Shown here: one piece after another, positions 17,878-25,693 of the stretch
Layout of the letters: each line of letters starts with the position of its first letter
Numbering within the stretch: the stretch's first letter is position 1
Origin: DATENM01 sp045807725
GTDB lineage: Bacteria > Acidobacteriota > Blastocatellia > UBA7656
Direction of reading: 5' to 3'
Assembly: GCA_045807725.1 (NCBI GenBank)
Contig: JBJMGV010000025.1
Span: forward strand, 51,019-115,018
DNA length: 64,000 bases
The notes under the pieces: generated by a model
Database searches by the model: none
Seen by the model: only the letters and a program-made list of their open reading frames with translations
What the model was told of the DNA's origin: nothing
Translations under genes and position numbers: made by a program

Positions 17878-19164
17878 TCAGGCATTGAGGGCCGCATCCG
17901 CAGCGCGTCTGCCCTTCACGTTGTTTGCCGAATAAAGCGTCAACCGCCTGATGCCATACATCATCAGCAGGGCGATGAAAAGATAGATGATCGAGTTGGC
18001 GCTGATCGAGGCGCTCATGCCGAAACGACCGCTCGCGGCAGCGATGGCCACTGGCGCGATGCCGCCGCCGAGCCAGCCGATTGCATTCATAAAGCCGACC
18101 GCTGAAGCTCTGCGTTCAGGCCGAACCACATCGTGCAGCGATGCCCAGATGTTCGCATCATAAATTCCCTTGAAGTAACCGAAGCCGGCAAGCGCCACGA
18201 TCAGCACCGGGACCGAAAGCGTCCAGCCCGCCATAAAGATGAACGGCACGCCAAACAATAGCCCCGCCGCTTGCGCCATCATTCTGCCGCCGCCATACCG
18301 GCGCGCCAGCCTGTCGGCCAGGACGCCGCCGCTGATGACGCCGAAGACCGAGGCGATCTGCAAATAAGCCGTGCCGCTCAAGCCCGCCATCGCCAAGCTC
18401 ATATCGAATTTTTGATGGAGGAACGATGGCATCCACGTCAGGAAGATCATGGCGACAAAGTTCGCGCCGACGAAGACGGCGGTGAGCAGGCGTACCATCG
18501 GATTGCCGAACAACTCACGTATGGTCGCCATTACATTCGCGGCGCTGGCTTTGAGGTCGGCCCTGGCTTCTTTGCTTGCAGCCGCCGGCTTGCGCGCCGG
18601 CTCGCGCAGCAATAAAAGCAAGACAACGCCATAAAGCATCCCCGCCGCGCCGAAGAGATAAAAGCTCGAACGCCAGCCATAATGTTGGCCCAGCAGACCG
18701 GCGACGCTGCCGCCGGCAATGGTCCCGGCGTAGACGCTCGATTGATGCAAGGCCATCGCGCGCGACCGCGTCGCCGGCCCATGATAATCGCTCAACAGTG
18801 ACATCGAAGCGGGGAAGTAGAACGCTTCGCCGAAGCCTTCCAGCGCGCGGAAGATGACCAGATGCGTGTAGTCGGTCGAGAGCGCCGTCGCCAGCGTCAC
18901 GAGCGACCAGAAGACGAGGCCGGCGATGACCAGCGTCTTGCGCCGCAAGCGATCACCGACAAGGCCGGCAACCGGGCCGAACGCGGCATAGACCCACATG
19001 AACGACGAGCCGACGATGCCAAGCTGCACGTCGCTGAGATTCATCTCTGACTTGAGCAGCGGGAAGACCGAGAAGATCGCCTGCCGGTCGGCATAGTTGA
19101 AAAAGCAGACCGCCCACAGCATCAGTACGACCAGCCATTTATAACTTCGTTCGCGCATCGGCAT
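17878..19164 (-). CDS. MFS transporter, ACS (anion:cation symporter)-like
   Basis: 428 aa with 12 membrane helices. The N-terminal signature NYADRQAIFSVFPLLKSEMN and the loop 2-3 motif GLVGDRLRRKTLVI are present. The long cytoplasmic loop between helices 6 and 7 (about 195-215) is charged. The ACS family mainly takes up organic anions such as hexuronates, glucarate or phthalate with protons. It is the last gene of a minus-strand series (enolase-type dehydratase, PHP hydrolase, sialidase-like protein) and starts directly after the sialidase stop, so it probably imports the product made by those enzymes. Confidence 0.87.
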   Translation of the reverse strand: MPMRERSYKWLVVLMLWAVCFFNYADRQAIFSVFPLLKSEMNLSDVQLGIVGSSFMWVYAAFGPVAGLVGDRLRRKTLVIAGLVFWSLVTLATALSTDYTHLVIFRALEGFGEAFYFPASMSLLSDYHGPATRSRAMALHQSSVYAGTIAGGSVAGLLGQHYGWRSSFYLFGAAGMLYGVVLLLLLREPARKPAAASKEARADLKASAANVMATIRELFGNPMVRLLTAVFVGANFVAMIFLTWMPSFLHQKFDMSLAMAGLSGTAYLQIASVFGVISGGVLADRLARRYGGGRMMAQAAGLLFGVPFIFMAGWTLSVPVLIVALAGFGYFKGIYDANIWASLHDVVRPERRASAVGFMNAIGWLGGGIAPVAIAAASGRFGMSASISANSIIYLFIALLMMYGIRRLTLYSANNVKGRRAADAALNA

Positions 19165-20439
19165 TCATTGCTTGTCGCCTTCCATCACCCACTCTTCGTT
19201 GAAGTGCGCGTGCTTGATGGCTTTGCGGGCCGGCTGGCCTTCGGCGTCCTTGCCCACGTCTTTCTTGTTCAGGTGATAACTGTAGCTCGCGTGCAGCGAG
19301 CCGTCGCGCGCTTGAATGATTGAAGGATAATGAAACGCGCCGGCTTCCGCGCCGCGCGGCTCGTATTCAAGATGCCGCGTCCATTTCCATGTCTGTCCTT
19401 CGTCGGTCGAGATCGAAACCGCCAGGCTGTTGCGAGTAATTTCGGTGTCGTTATAGATCAAAACCCAGTGGCCGTTCTTGAGCGCGATGATCTCAGCGCC
19501 CGATCCCGGATTGGGGATTGACGTATCGCGCGGCGCGCTCCAGGTCTTGCCGTTGTCGCGCGACTCGCTGGCGTGAAGCCGCTTCGGCGGCGGGCCGTTG
19601 TCGCGCATCAAGGTGAATAATGTGCCGTCTTTCTTTTTGACGATGCTCGGCTGAATGTTGCCCGCTCCGACCAGCGGCGTGCTGGTCGTCCACGTCTTGC
19701 CCCAATCATCTGTTATCGCCATCAACGAGAACGAGAAGCCATCAGAATAAAGCGGCACGATCAACCGCTTGCCATCGAGAATGAATGGGTGCGCGCGAGT
19801 CATCCAGCCGAGGCGGCGAAATAATTTATCGGCAGCGTTCTTTTTCGTGCGCTCGATGTAAGCGGCGGCGGCCTCTCTCAACTCTTGCGGCAAATCTTTT
19901 CGGCTGGCTTCGACCGCTGCCATCGCTTCACTGACGGTCGTTTCAAACTCAGGCCCCGGTGTGATGTGCAAGACCTCGCTCACGTCCCAGCGCGGCACGC
20001 CAGGGTGTTTTTGATAGTCCGACGAGATGCGATACTTCATCAATGCGGTGTGCCACTCGTTAGCGAGGATAGTCGGCCACAACAGCCACAATCGTTGCTG
20101 CGGATCGATGAACATCGTCGGGTTGGTGTCCGGGTAGCCCAATGTATCGGCCATCGTGAAGCGCTCGTCCCATCGCTTCGCGCCTTTACGCAGTCGCGCT
20201 CCTTCGATCTTTACGTCGTCGGCGGTGCGCTCGCCTGAGCCGTGAAACCAGCAGACCAGCAAGTCGCCGTTCGGGCATTCGACAATGCACGAGGCATGGT
20301 TGTGCCAGTGTTCGAGCGGAAAGATCAACTCGGCTTCATAAAAAGCTTTGGTGTCGGATTGCGCCGACGCGCCGCCAGGCAGCGCCGACAATATCGCAAG
20401 CAGAGTGATCGTGAGAGGCTTGCTTAGAGATTTCATCAT
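19165..20439 (-). CDS. Sialidase-like BNR-repeat exoenzyme, exported
   Basis: About 424 aa. A signal peptide (ending GGASAQ) is followed by a six-bladed propeller of the sialidase/BNR_2 type. Asp-box-like motifs are TDDWGKTWTTS near 220, SRDNGKTWSAP near 300 and STDEGQTWKWT near 355. HASCIVECPNGDLLVCWFHG matches the first strands, and HASYSYHLNKK the C-terminal part. The family includes true sialidases and enzymes on other glycans; no sialic-acid catabolic gene is nearby, so the substrate is uncertain. ATG 20439 is taken as the start; an in-frame GTG (20451) directly follows the upstream stop. Probably translationally coupled to the PHP gene. Confidence 0.78.
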   Translation of the reverse strand: MMKSLSKPLTITLLAILSALPGGASAQSDTKAFYEAELIFPLEHWHNHASCIVECPNGDLLVCWFHGSGERTADDVKIEGARLRKGAKRWDERFTMADTLGYPDTNPTMFIDPQQRLWLLWPTILANEWHTALMKYRISSDYQKHPGVPRWDVSEVLHITPGPEFETTVSEAMAAVEASRKDLPQELREAAAAYIERTKKNAADKLFRRLGWMTRAHPFILDGKRLIVPLYSDGFSFSLMAITDDWGKTWTTSTPLVGAGNIQPSIVKKKDGTLFTLMRDNGPPPKRLHASESRDNGKTWSAPRDTSIPNPGSGAEIIALKNGHWVLIYNDTEITRNSLAVSISTDEGQTWKWTRHLEYEPRGAEAGAFHYPSIIQARDGSLHASYSYHLNKKDVGKDAEGQPARKAIKHAHFNEEWVMEGDKQ

Positions 20440-20451
20440 CGCTTGCTTCAC

Positions 20452-21810
20452 TCAACGCACGTAGATCGGGTTTGAGTATATCCAGGGCCGCATCTCGCCG
20501 TCGGCTTCAAGCCACGCCTCAACGCGGTAGACGCCCGCCGCTTTGAGCGGCAGCGTAATCTCGCGGCTCTCGCCGGTGGCGACGACTTCGCCGTTACGCA
20601 GCAGCTTCCAGTTGCAGGCGACCGGCGCTTCTGCTTTGAGCCTGAGCGTCGGACTTAGCCTTACTTCATCGCCCATAATCGAGATGTTCTTTCGGTCATC
20701 CGAATAAGCCACGAACGCAAAGCCGCTCGCGTCACACAGCCAGTCGTGCGCCACGTAAGCGTGCCCTTGCCTGAGCGCTTCGCGCACGGCTGGCTCGCTC
20801 AGTTGCCGGGCCAGTATGTGCGTGCTGACGTAGAGAAAGCTGCGCTCGTACGGATCGAAATCGAGCTTGCCGATCAACTCGCCCGGCTTGCGCCCGCTGA
20901 GCATCGCGGCGACGGCGGGCACTTGCGCGCTGGTGATTCGCTTCTTCTCCGGGCGGCTCGTAATCAGGCCGACTTCGATGGTCTGTTCATCCACAGCCGT
21001 GATTGTGAAGACCTGATTGTGATGGCAATCATTCGCCGCCACGCCGGTCAAATGATGATGCACGGAATCCGTATCCCACTTCTTCAGAATCGGCGCGAGG
21101 TAATCCTGCTGCGCGGCGATGACTTCTTGCGGATAAGTCGCAAGCGCCTGCTCGATCTCACTGAGCCGCGCGCGGTCGGTCATCGCGCCTTGCAACCAGA
21201 AGTTGAAGGCCGTCTCGTCTTTCACATCGGTGTGGTGATTATAGATTTCAAGCCCATCGAGATTCGCAGTCGGCCAGTCGAGCTTCTCTTCGACGTGCGA
21301 GAGAAAGATGTTGCCGCCGCCAGTCTTGGTAGTAGCGATCAGCTCATCTCGTGGCGAAGACTTTTTGTCGCGGATAGAGGCCATCGGGTAAAGCAGAAAG
21401 CCTTCGGCTTCGGCTCCCGGAATGAACAACACGCCATCGTGAAGACCGCGCCAGCTATCGTCAATGAAATCGCGTTCGGGCCGCCAGTGGTCACTCAGCA
21501 TAATGATATTGACGCCCGCCGCATGAGCCGCTTTGAGCATCTCTGGGCGCGTGCCGCCGGTGTGCGGCGCGTCTTCGGCGTGCGCGTGCAGGATGGCGCG
21601 ATAGTCCATCAACCCTGTTCGTAATCGCACTGCCCGGCGTTGCTGCTGATAGCTCAGTCGGGCCTGATGAACAGCGGCCAGATGATCGAGCTTCATCCGC
21701 TCGATGCTGGTGTACTTCCTGCCGGGGCCGAGTTGAGGCGGTGACTGGCTGAACAGATTGCCAGTCAGATTAAGCAGAACAATGAGGATCAGCAAAGGGC
21801 GTGGTTTCAT
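20452..21810 (-). CDS. CehA/McbA-type PHP-domain metallohydrolase, exported
   Basis: 452 aa with a signal peptide (1-22). The PHP-domain metal motifs are visible: HAHAEDAPHTGG near 96, then NIIMLSDHWRPE near 120, FIPGAEAEGF near 150, a LSHVEEK segment near 190 and AANDCHHN near 273. CehA/McbA hydrolyse carbamate and related ester bonds. A C-terminal beta-sandwich-like region (about 370-452) ends in SNPIYVR, as in this family. Its neighbours (glucarate dehydratase-like enzyme, sialidase-like protein, MFS transporter) suggest that here it acts in sugar-derivative catabolism. Confidence 0.8.
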   Translation of the reverse strand: MKPRPLLILIVLLNLTGNLFSQSPPQLGPGRKYTSIERMKLDHLAAVHQARLSYQQQRRAVRLRTGLMDYRAILHAHAEDAPHTGGTRPEMLKAAHAAGVNIIMLSDHWRPERDFIDDSWRGLHDGVLFIPGAEAEGFLLYPMASIRDKKSSPRDELIATTKTGGGNIFLSHVEEKLDWPTANLDGLEIYNHHTDVKDETAFNFWLQGAMTDRARLSEIEQALATYPQEVIAAQQDYLAPILKKWDTDSVHHHLTGVAANDCHHNQVFTITAVDEQTIEVGLITSRPEKKRITSAQVPAVAAMLSGRKPGELIGKLDFDPYERSFLYVSTHILARQLSEPAVREALRQGHAYVAHDWLCDASGFAFVAYSDDRKNISIMGDEVRLSPTLRLKAEAPVACNWKLLRNGEVVATGESREITLPLKAAGVYRVEAWLEADGEMRPWIYSNPIYVR

Positions 21811-21870
21811 CCGCGTGATTCTACTAGATGAGGCAAGACCTGAGAAGCAGCAACACGGCGCGATGCACGA

Positions 21871-23115
21871 TTAAAAAGTGATACTCGGCTGTCGCGCATC
21901 AGTCGGGTCGGCCCAGCGATGATTAGGAATCGTCGGCGTCCAGCCGGGTCGGAGCGGGTCTTGATCGTACGGGTATGAACCGAGACGCTTGTAAAGTTCG
22001 CTGTACTCGGCCAGCTTGTCGCGGTCTAACTTGACGCCGAGTCCTGGACCATCAGGCACGGCAATCTGTCCGTCTTCGTAGCGCAGCTTGCCGCCTTCGA
22101 TAATGTCATCAGCGAGGTGGTGATAGTGCGCGTCGGCGGCGAACGTCAGGTTCGGGATGCCCGCGCCGAGATGCAGCATCGTCGCCAACTGGATGCCGAG
22201 TTCGCCTGACGAGTGAACGGCGACACCCAACTGAAACGTCTCGCAGACGCTCGCCGCTTTCACGCAAGCGCGGATGCCGCCCCAGAAAGTTGTGTCGAGC
22301 AGAATCACATCCACCGCCGTGTCCAACACGTTCGCCGCGAGCTGCTCGAAGTTGACGACGATGGTGTTCGTCGCCAGCGGCATACGCACTTTCTCGCGTA
22401 CGCGGCGCATACCGTTCATGCCGAAGACAGGGTCTTCGAGATAATCGTTTCTCAAATCTTCAATCGCCTGGCCGAACCAGATGGCCGTCTCAGCCGACCA
22501 GACCGCATTCGGGTCAAAGCGCAAGCGGTCATCGGGAAACGCCGCCGCCAACTCGCGGTAACAACTCAGCTCATACTCCGGCGCAAAGACGCCGCCCTTC
22601 ACCTTGTGCGACGTGAAGCCATAGCGCGCTTTCAATTCGCGGGCGTGCGCGACCAGTTGCTCTGCGGTTCGCACTTCGCCTGTGCCATCTTTGGGATTGG
22701 CATAACGAAAGAAGAGATACGACGCGAACGGCACACGGTCGCGCAAGCGCCCGCCGAGAATGTCAGCGACGCTGACGCCCCACTTCTGGCCGAGCAGATC
22801 AAGACAAGCGAATTCGAGCGCCGCTAGAATCTGTGTGCGGTTGTTGTAGAGCGAGGCCGTCGGGTTGGCGATGAGAAAGCGCATCTCTTCAAGGCGTGCC
22901 GGGTCGCGGCCAAGCAAATACGTCTTCATCGCCCGCACCTGGCTTTCGGCTGATTCGCCGCCGCCGCCCATCTCGCCAAGCCCGATCAAGCCATTGTCGG
23001 TTTCGACTTCGACCACCGTGCGAACAAACCGGCCCCAGTGACAGCCGTTGGCGTGACGCAACGGCGCTTCGAGCGGAATGGTGACGGTGGTGGCGCGAAC
23101 GTCGATGATCTTCAT
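21871..23115 (-). CDS. Glucarate dehydratase-like enolase-superfamily enzyme
   Basis: 414 aa. The enolase-type capping domain (1-135) and barrel are complete. Catalytic features: the KxK motif in FTSHKVKGG near 170, metal ligands in RFDPNAVW and YLEDPVFG, the Asn in LATNTIVVN, and the His of the His/Asp dyad in VAVHSSGELG near 310. This set matches the glucarate dehydratase subgroup of the mandelate racemase family, which removes water from D-glucarate or L-idarate. It heads the catabolic operon after the TetR regulator. The final 2-keto-3-deoxy-glucarate aldolase step is not encoded in this window, so the exact acid sugar remains open. Confidence 0.85.
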   Translation of the reverse strand: MKIIDVRATTVTIPLEAPLRHANGCHWGRFVRTVVEVETDNGLIGLGEMGGGGESAESQVRAMKTYLLGRDPARLEEMRFLIANPTASLYNNRTQILAALEFACLDLLGQKWGVSVADILGGRLRDRVPFASYLFFRYANPKDGTGEVRTAEQLVAHARELKARYGFTSHKVKGGVFAPEYELSCYRELAAAFPDDRLRFDPNAVWSAETAIWFGQAIEDLRNDYLEDPVFGMNGMRRVREKVRMPLATNTIVVNFEQLAANVLDTAVDVILLDTTFWGGIRACVKAASVCETFQLGVAVHSSGELGIQLATMLHLGAGIPNLTFAADAHYHHLADDIIEGGKLRYEDGQIAVPDGPGLGVKLDRDKLAEYSELYKRLGSYPYDQDPLRPGWTPTIPNHRWADPTDARQPSITF

Positions 23116-23161
23116 CGTTGCTCAAACCCTTTGCGGAAAAAATCCGCCGCGTGTTACTCGC

Positions 23162-23791
23162 TTAACCTTGCTGCTTGCCGGTGGCTTCGGCGCTGACGCC
23201 GGACCAGACCATCTGATGAAAGATGTCGTCCATCTGTTCGGGCGGCGTCGGCATCCTGTGGTCGAGCCACCACTGCAACATCGAAAGCATCGCGCCTGCG
23301 AGCGCGTGCGCGAGCGGAGCGCGCGACGCCGATGCGATGCCTTGCGCTCTTGGCAACTCCATCAGCCGACGTTCGATGCCGCGCGCGAAGTGTCCCTGTG
23401 CCAGTTCCGTAAAATCAGAAATTCGGCCCGCTTCGACCAGCGCCGCGTAAAGCCACTGCGCTTCGGCGACGTGTGCGAAGAACTCGCGCACAGGCGCGAC
23501 GCGCTCGGACTTCTCTTCGCCGCGCGACAGCCGCATCGCGATCAGGTCAAGGAACTCGTCGGCGTCGCTGAGGAAGAGGTCGTCTTTATCTCGATAGTGA
23601 GCATAGAAAGTCGAGCGGCTGACGCCGGCGCGGTCGAGCACCTCTTGCACGGTGATGGCGTCGAACGGCTTCTCTTGCATCAGCGCGATCAAGGCATCGC
23701 CGAGACGGTCGCGTGTGCGCACGACGCGGCGGTCAATCTTTTGTTTGGCTTGCTGAGCGTGATGGCTTTGCGCGTCGTCGTTCCCGGACAT
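23162..23791 (-). CDS. TetR/AcrR-family transcriptional regulator
   Basis: 209 aa. The N-terminal helix-turn-helix (about 25-70) contains FDAITVQEVLDRAGVSRSTF followed by YAHYRDKDDLF, the standard TetR DNA-binding signature. A helical ligand domain follows. It lies upstream on the same strand, with 46 nt between its stop and the glucarate-dehydratase-like gene, so it probably represses its own operon and responds to a pathway compound. I found no convincing inverted-repeat operator in the 150-nt gap on its upstream side. Confidence 0.88.
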   Translation of the reverse strand: MSGNDDAQSHHAQQAKQKIDRRVVRTRDRLGDALIALMQEKPFDAITVQEVLDRAGVSRSTFYAHYRDKDDLFLSDADEFLDLIAMRLSRGEEKSERVAPVREFFAHVAEAQWLYAALVEAGRISDFTELAQGHFARGIERRLMELPRAQGIASASRAPLAHALAGAMLSMLQWWLDHRMPTPPEQMDDIFHQMVWSGVSAEATGKQQG

Positions 23792-23944
23792 TCATCGCCT
23801 CTCTGTTCGTTATCTGCGATTCGGAAGCGTTGCAGGCTCGACATCATTAAACCTGTGCTTCTATTCTACCGTTGGCTATATCTCAAGTACGGCGGAAACG
23901 CAACTGAGTTCGAGTTGACTATAGAAGATCAGGAGAGAAAAACG

Positions 23945-24343
23945 ATGCAGTTAAGAAAGCTGACGTGTGTGATCGCGGTGATGTTAATGGCGAGCGCTTG
24001 TTCATCGGTTTCGATGGCGAGCCTGCACCACAAACTAATGGGTGACAAGCACGACCCTGTTTCGGGCGAGTGGGAAGTCACGTTTACCTTGCAAGGCACG
24101 ACCGTGCCGGGCACGTTAACGCTCAAGCTCGACGGCGACAAAGTCACCGGCGCCGCCGTCTCTGAGCACACAGGGCCGGGCACGGTTAGCCGTGGCACGT
24201 GGGCGGATCACAAGATCAGTTTCACGCTCGACTTTGCCAAGCACGAGTCAATTGCGGTAACCGGCAAGTTGAAAGACGGCAAGCTCAGCGGTGAATTCAA
24301 GACCGAAGGAATGCAAGGCACCTGGGAAGCGAAAAAGAAATAG
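23945..24343 (+). CDS. Small lipoprotein with lipocalin-like beta fold
   Basis: 132 aa. A signal sequence ends in a lipobox-like MASAC (Cys19). The mature part is a run of amphipathic beta strands, for example GEWEVTFTLQGTTVPGTLTL, LKLDGDKVTGAAV, GTWADHKISFTLDF and GKLKDGKLSGEF, a pattern common in short secreted proteins of Acidobacteriota and others. The function is unknown. AGGAG about 10 nt before ATG 23945 decides the start; the open frame reaching further upstream is antisense to the TetR gene and is not coding. A bidirectional terminator follows. Confidence 0.72.
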   Translation: MQLRKLTCVIAVMLMASACSSVSMASLHHKLMGDKHDPVSGEWEVTFTLQGTTVPGTLTLKLDGDKVTGAAVSEHTGPGTVSRGTWADHKISFTLDFAKHESIAVTGKLKDGKLSGEFKTEGMQGTWEAKKK

Positions 24344-24360
24344 GCTGATGCCGGAACGGG

Positions 24361-24397
24361 CGGCGGCGGATGAGATGACGGCGCTCATCCGCCGCCG
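24361..24397. terminator. Perfect 14-bp hairpin between convergent genes
   Basis: CGGCGGCGGATGAG (24361-24374) pairs perfectly with CTCATCCGCCGCCG (24384-24397) across a 9-nt loop. It lies between the convergent lipoprotein and Pyr_excise genes and probably terminates both. There is no long U tract on either side. Confidence 0.65.
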
Positions 24398-24415
24398 CTG
24401 GTTTCGAGATGAAGA

Positions 24416-24817
24416 TTACACGGGCCAGACGTAAGGCATCCCCGGTTCCTCTTGCCAGTCGAATTGTGAGTAGTGCTCCGGGTTCTTCGCCAGCAGCTTG
24501 CTACGATGCGCGGCGTGAAAATCCTCGCGGCCCAGCCAGGGCGGCATCACCACGATGAATGGCTCCGGCAGCGGCTGAAGGATGATGTTGCGGTAGCCGC
24601 GCGCCGCCCACTCTCTCAGCGCGGCGTTGTAGTAAGAGACGAGCGCATCCTCATACCCTCTCCACATACGCACCGCCGGGTGCGAAACCCAACTGCTTAG
24701 TTGGCCGCGCAGGATGTCGAGAATCTGATGGGCCTCGACCCGCTGCTTGCCCAGCCGCTTGTAGTCCAGGACGGCGAGGCTGCGCTGAAAGTCCGGGTAT
24801 GGAAGAAAAGTTTGCAT
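24416..24817 (-). CDS. Pyrimidine dimer DNA glycosylase-family (Pyr_excise/MSMEG_6728-like) protein
   Basis: 133 aa. The opening MQTFLPYPDFQRSLAVLDYK, then RLGKQRVEAHQIL, and the central SHPAVRMWRGYEDALV follow the Pyr_excise family (T4 endonuclease V-like), in which the N-terminal Thr or Ala amine and a nearby Glu perform strand cleavage at damaged bases. Here residue 2 after Met is Gln and residue 3 Thr, so the catalytic N-terminus is not obviously conserved; many bacterial members of this group are uncharacterised. It is a single gene with no repair neighbours. Confidence 0.75.
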   Translation of the reverse strand: MQTFLPYPDFQRSLAVLDYKRLGKQRVEAHQILDILRGQLSSWVSHPAVRMWRGYEDALVSYYNAALREWAARGYRNIILQPLPEPFIVVMPPWLGREDFHAAHRSKLLAKNPEHYSQFDWQEEPGMPYVWPV

Positions 24818-25072
24818 ACGCGCTTAAGCAAGTATGAAAGTCATATGCCTTCGTCGCAACACCGAGCAGCGGCGCGCACTACGATTGCTGATCCGCGCGC
24901 CTTGTTTCAGCAAGTATGAAATTGCTCCACCTGTATGATGATTTTGCACGGCAGTCGTTTGATGAGGCCGCCCACCCGTGTTGTCAACGCGGCATACTGG
25001 TTGCGAACCATGACTCTGGCTATTCACGTTCGCAACACAAGGTATGCAAGCCAATCGAGAAAGGAGCAACAC

Positions 25073-25570
25073 ATGGGACTGTTTGACAAAATGTTCGGCA
25101 AAGAGGCGGAGGCCGCGCAGCAGCAGCCTAACGCAGAGCAACGCTTTCAAGAGTTGAAACAGAAGTACCAGACCGCGCTGTCGGTGATCGAGCAGCAGCA
25201 GGTCCAGATTCAGAACTTGCACGTGCAAGACGACAAGCTCTTCATTCGCGGCATTGCGCCCTCGCAGGACGCAGCCAACAAGGTGTGGGATCAGGTGAAG
25301 CTGGCCAATCCCAACCTTGACGACATCACCCTGGACCTACAGGTCAGTCACACACAGGCGCAGGGCGCGGTAGCGACCGGCGGTCAAAGCGCTCAGGCTG
25401 GTCAGACCTACACGGTCAAGGCTGGCGACACGTTGTCAAAGATCAGCCGGCAATTCTACGGCGACGCCAACGAGTATATGCGCATCTTCTACGCCAACCG
25501 CGACAAGCTGCACGATCCCGATAAGATTCAAGTCGGCCAGCAGTTGGTCATCCCTTCGGACAACGCTTAG
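25073..25570 (+). CDS. BON- and LysM-domain protein (LysM/Kbp-like)
   Basis: 165 aa. An N-terminal segment MGLFDKMFGKEAEAA is followed by a BON-like region (about 25-95, with DDKLFIRGIAPSQDAANKVW), a Gly/Gln-rich linker, and a C-terminal LysM domain (TYTVKAGDTLSKISRQFYG, then VGQQLVIPSD). It has the same layout as E. coli Kbp/YgaU, a cytoplasmic K+-binding protein that lacks a signal peptide, as here. Whether it binds potassium is inference. AAGGAG six nt before ATG 25073 sets the start. A strong hairpin follows. Confidence 0.85.
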   Translation: MGLFDKMFGKEAEAAQQQPNAEQRFQELKQKYQTALSVIEQQQVQIQNLHVQDDKLFIRGIAPSQDAANKVWDQVKLANPNLDDITLDLQVSHTQAQGAVATGGQSAQAGQTYTVKAGDTLSKISRQFYGDANEYMRIFYANRDKLHDPDKIQVGQQLVIPSDNA

Positions 25571-25619
25571 CCTAGGGATTATCAACTTGCATCGCCCGGC
25601 GAAAAGATCGGGCACATCA

Positions 25620-25648
25620 GAATCAGGGGAGCACGGCTCCCCTGATTC
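25620..25648 (+). terminator. Perfect 13-bp hairpin after the LysM gene
   Basis: GAATCAGGGGAGC and GCTCCCCTGATTC pair perfectly around an ACG loop, 50 nt past the LysM stop and 45 nt before the RNB gene. There is no U tract, but the stem strength and position support termination. Confidence 0.65.
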
Positions 25649-25693
25649 ATCTCGCTTGGCGTAAGCCGCGCGAGAAGCGATATTCTTAAAGTT

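Noticed and set aside
19165..20439. A sialic-acid catabolism cluster
   Set aside because: Only the sialidase-like propeller is present; no nan lyase, kinase, epimerase or transporter of that pathway is seen.
23078..23944. Upstream extension of the lipoprotein frame across the TetR gene
   Set aside because: It is antisense to a well-formed TetR gene. The lipobox start at 23945 with AGGAG is convincing.
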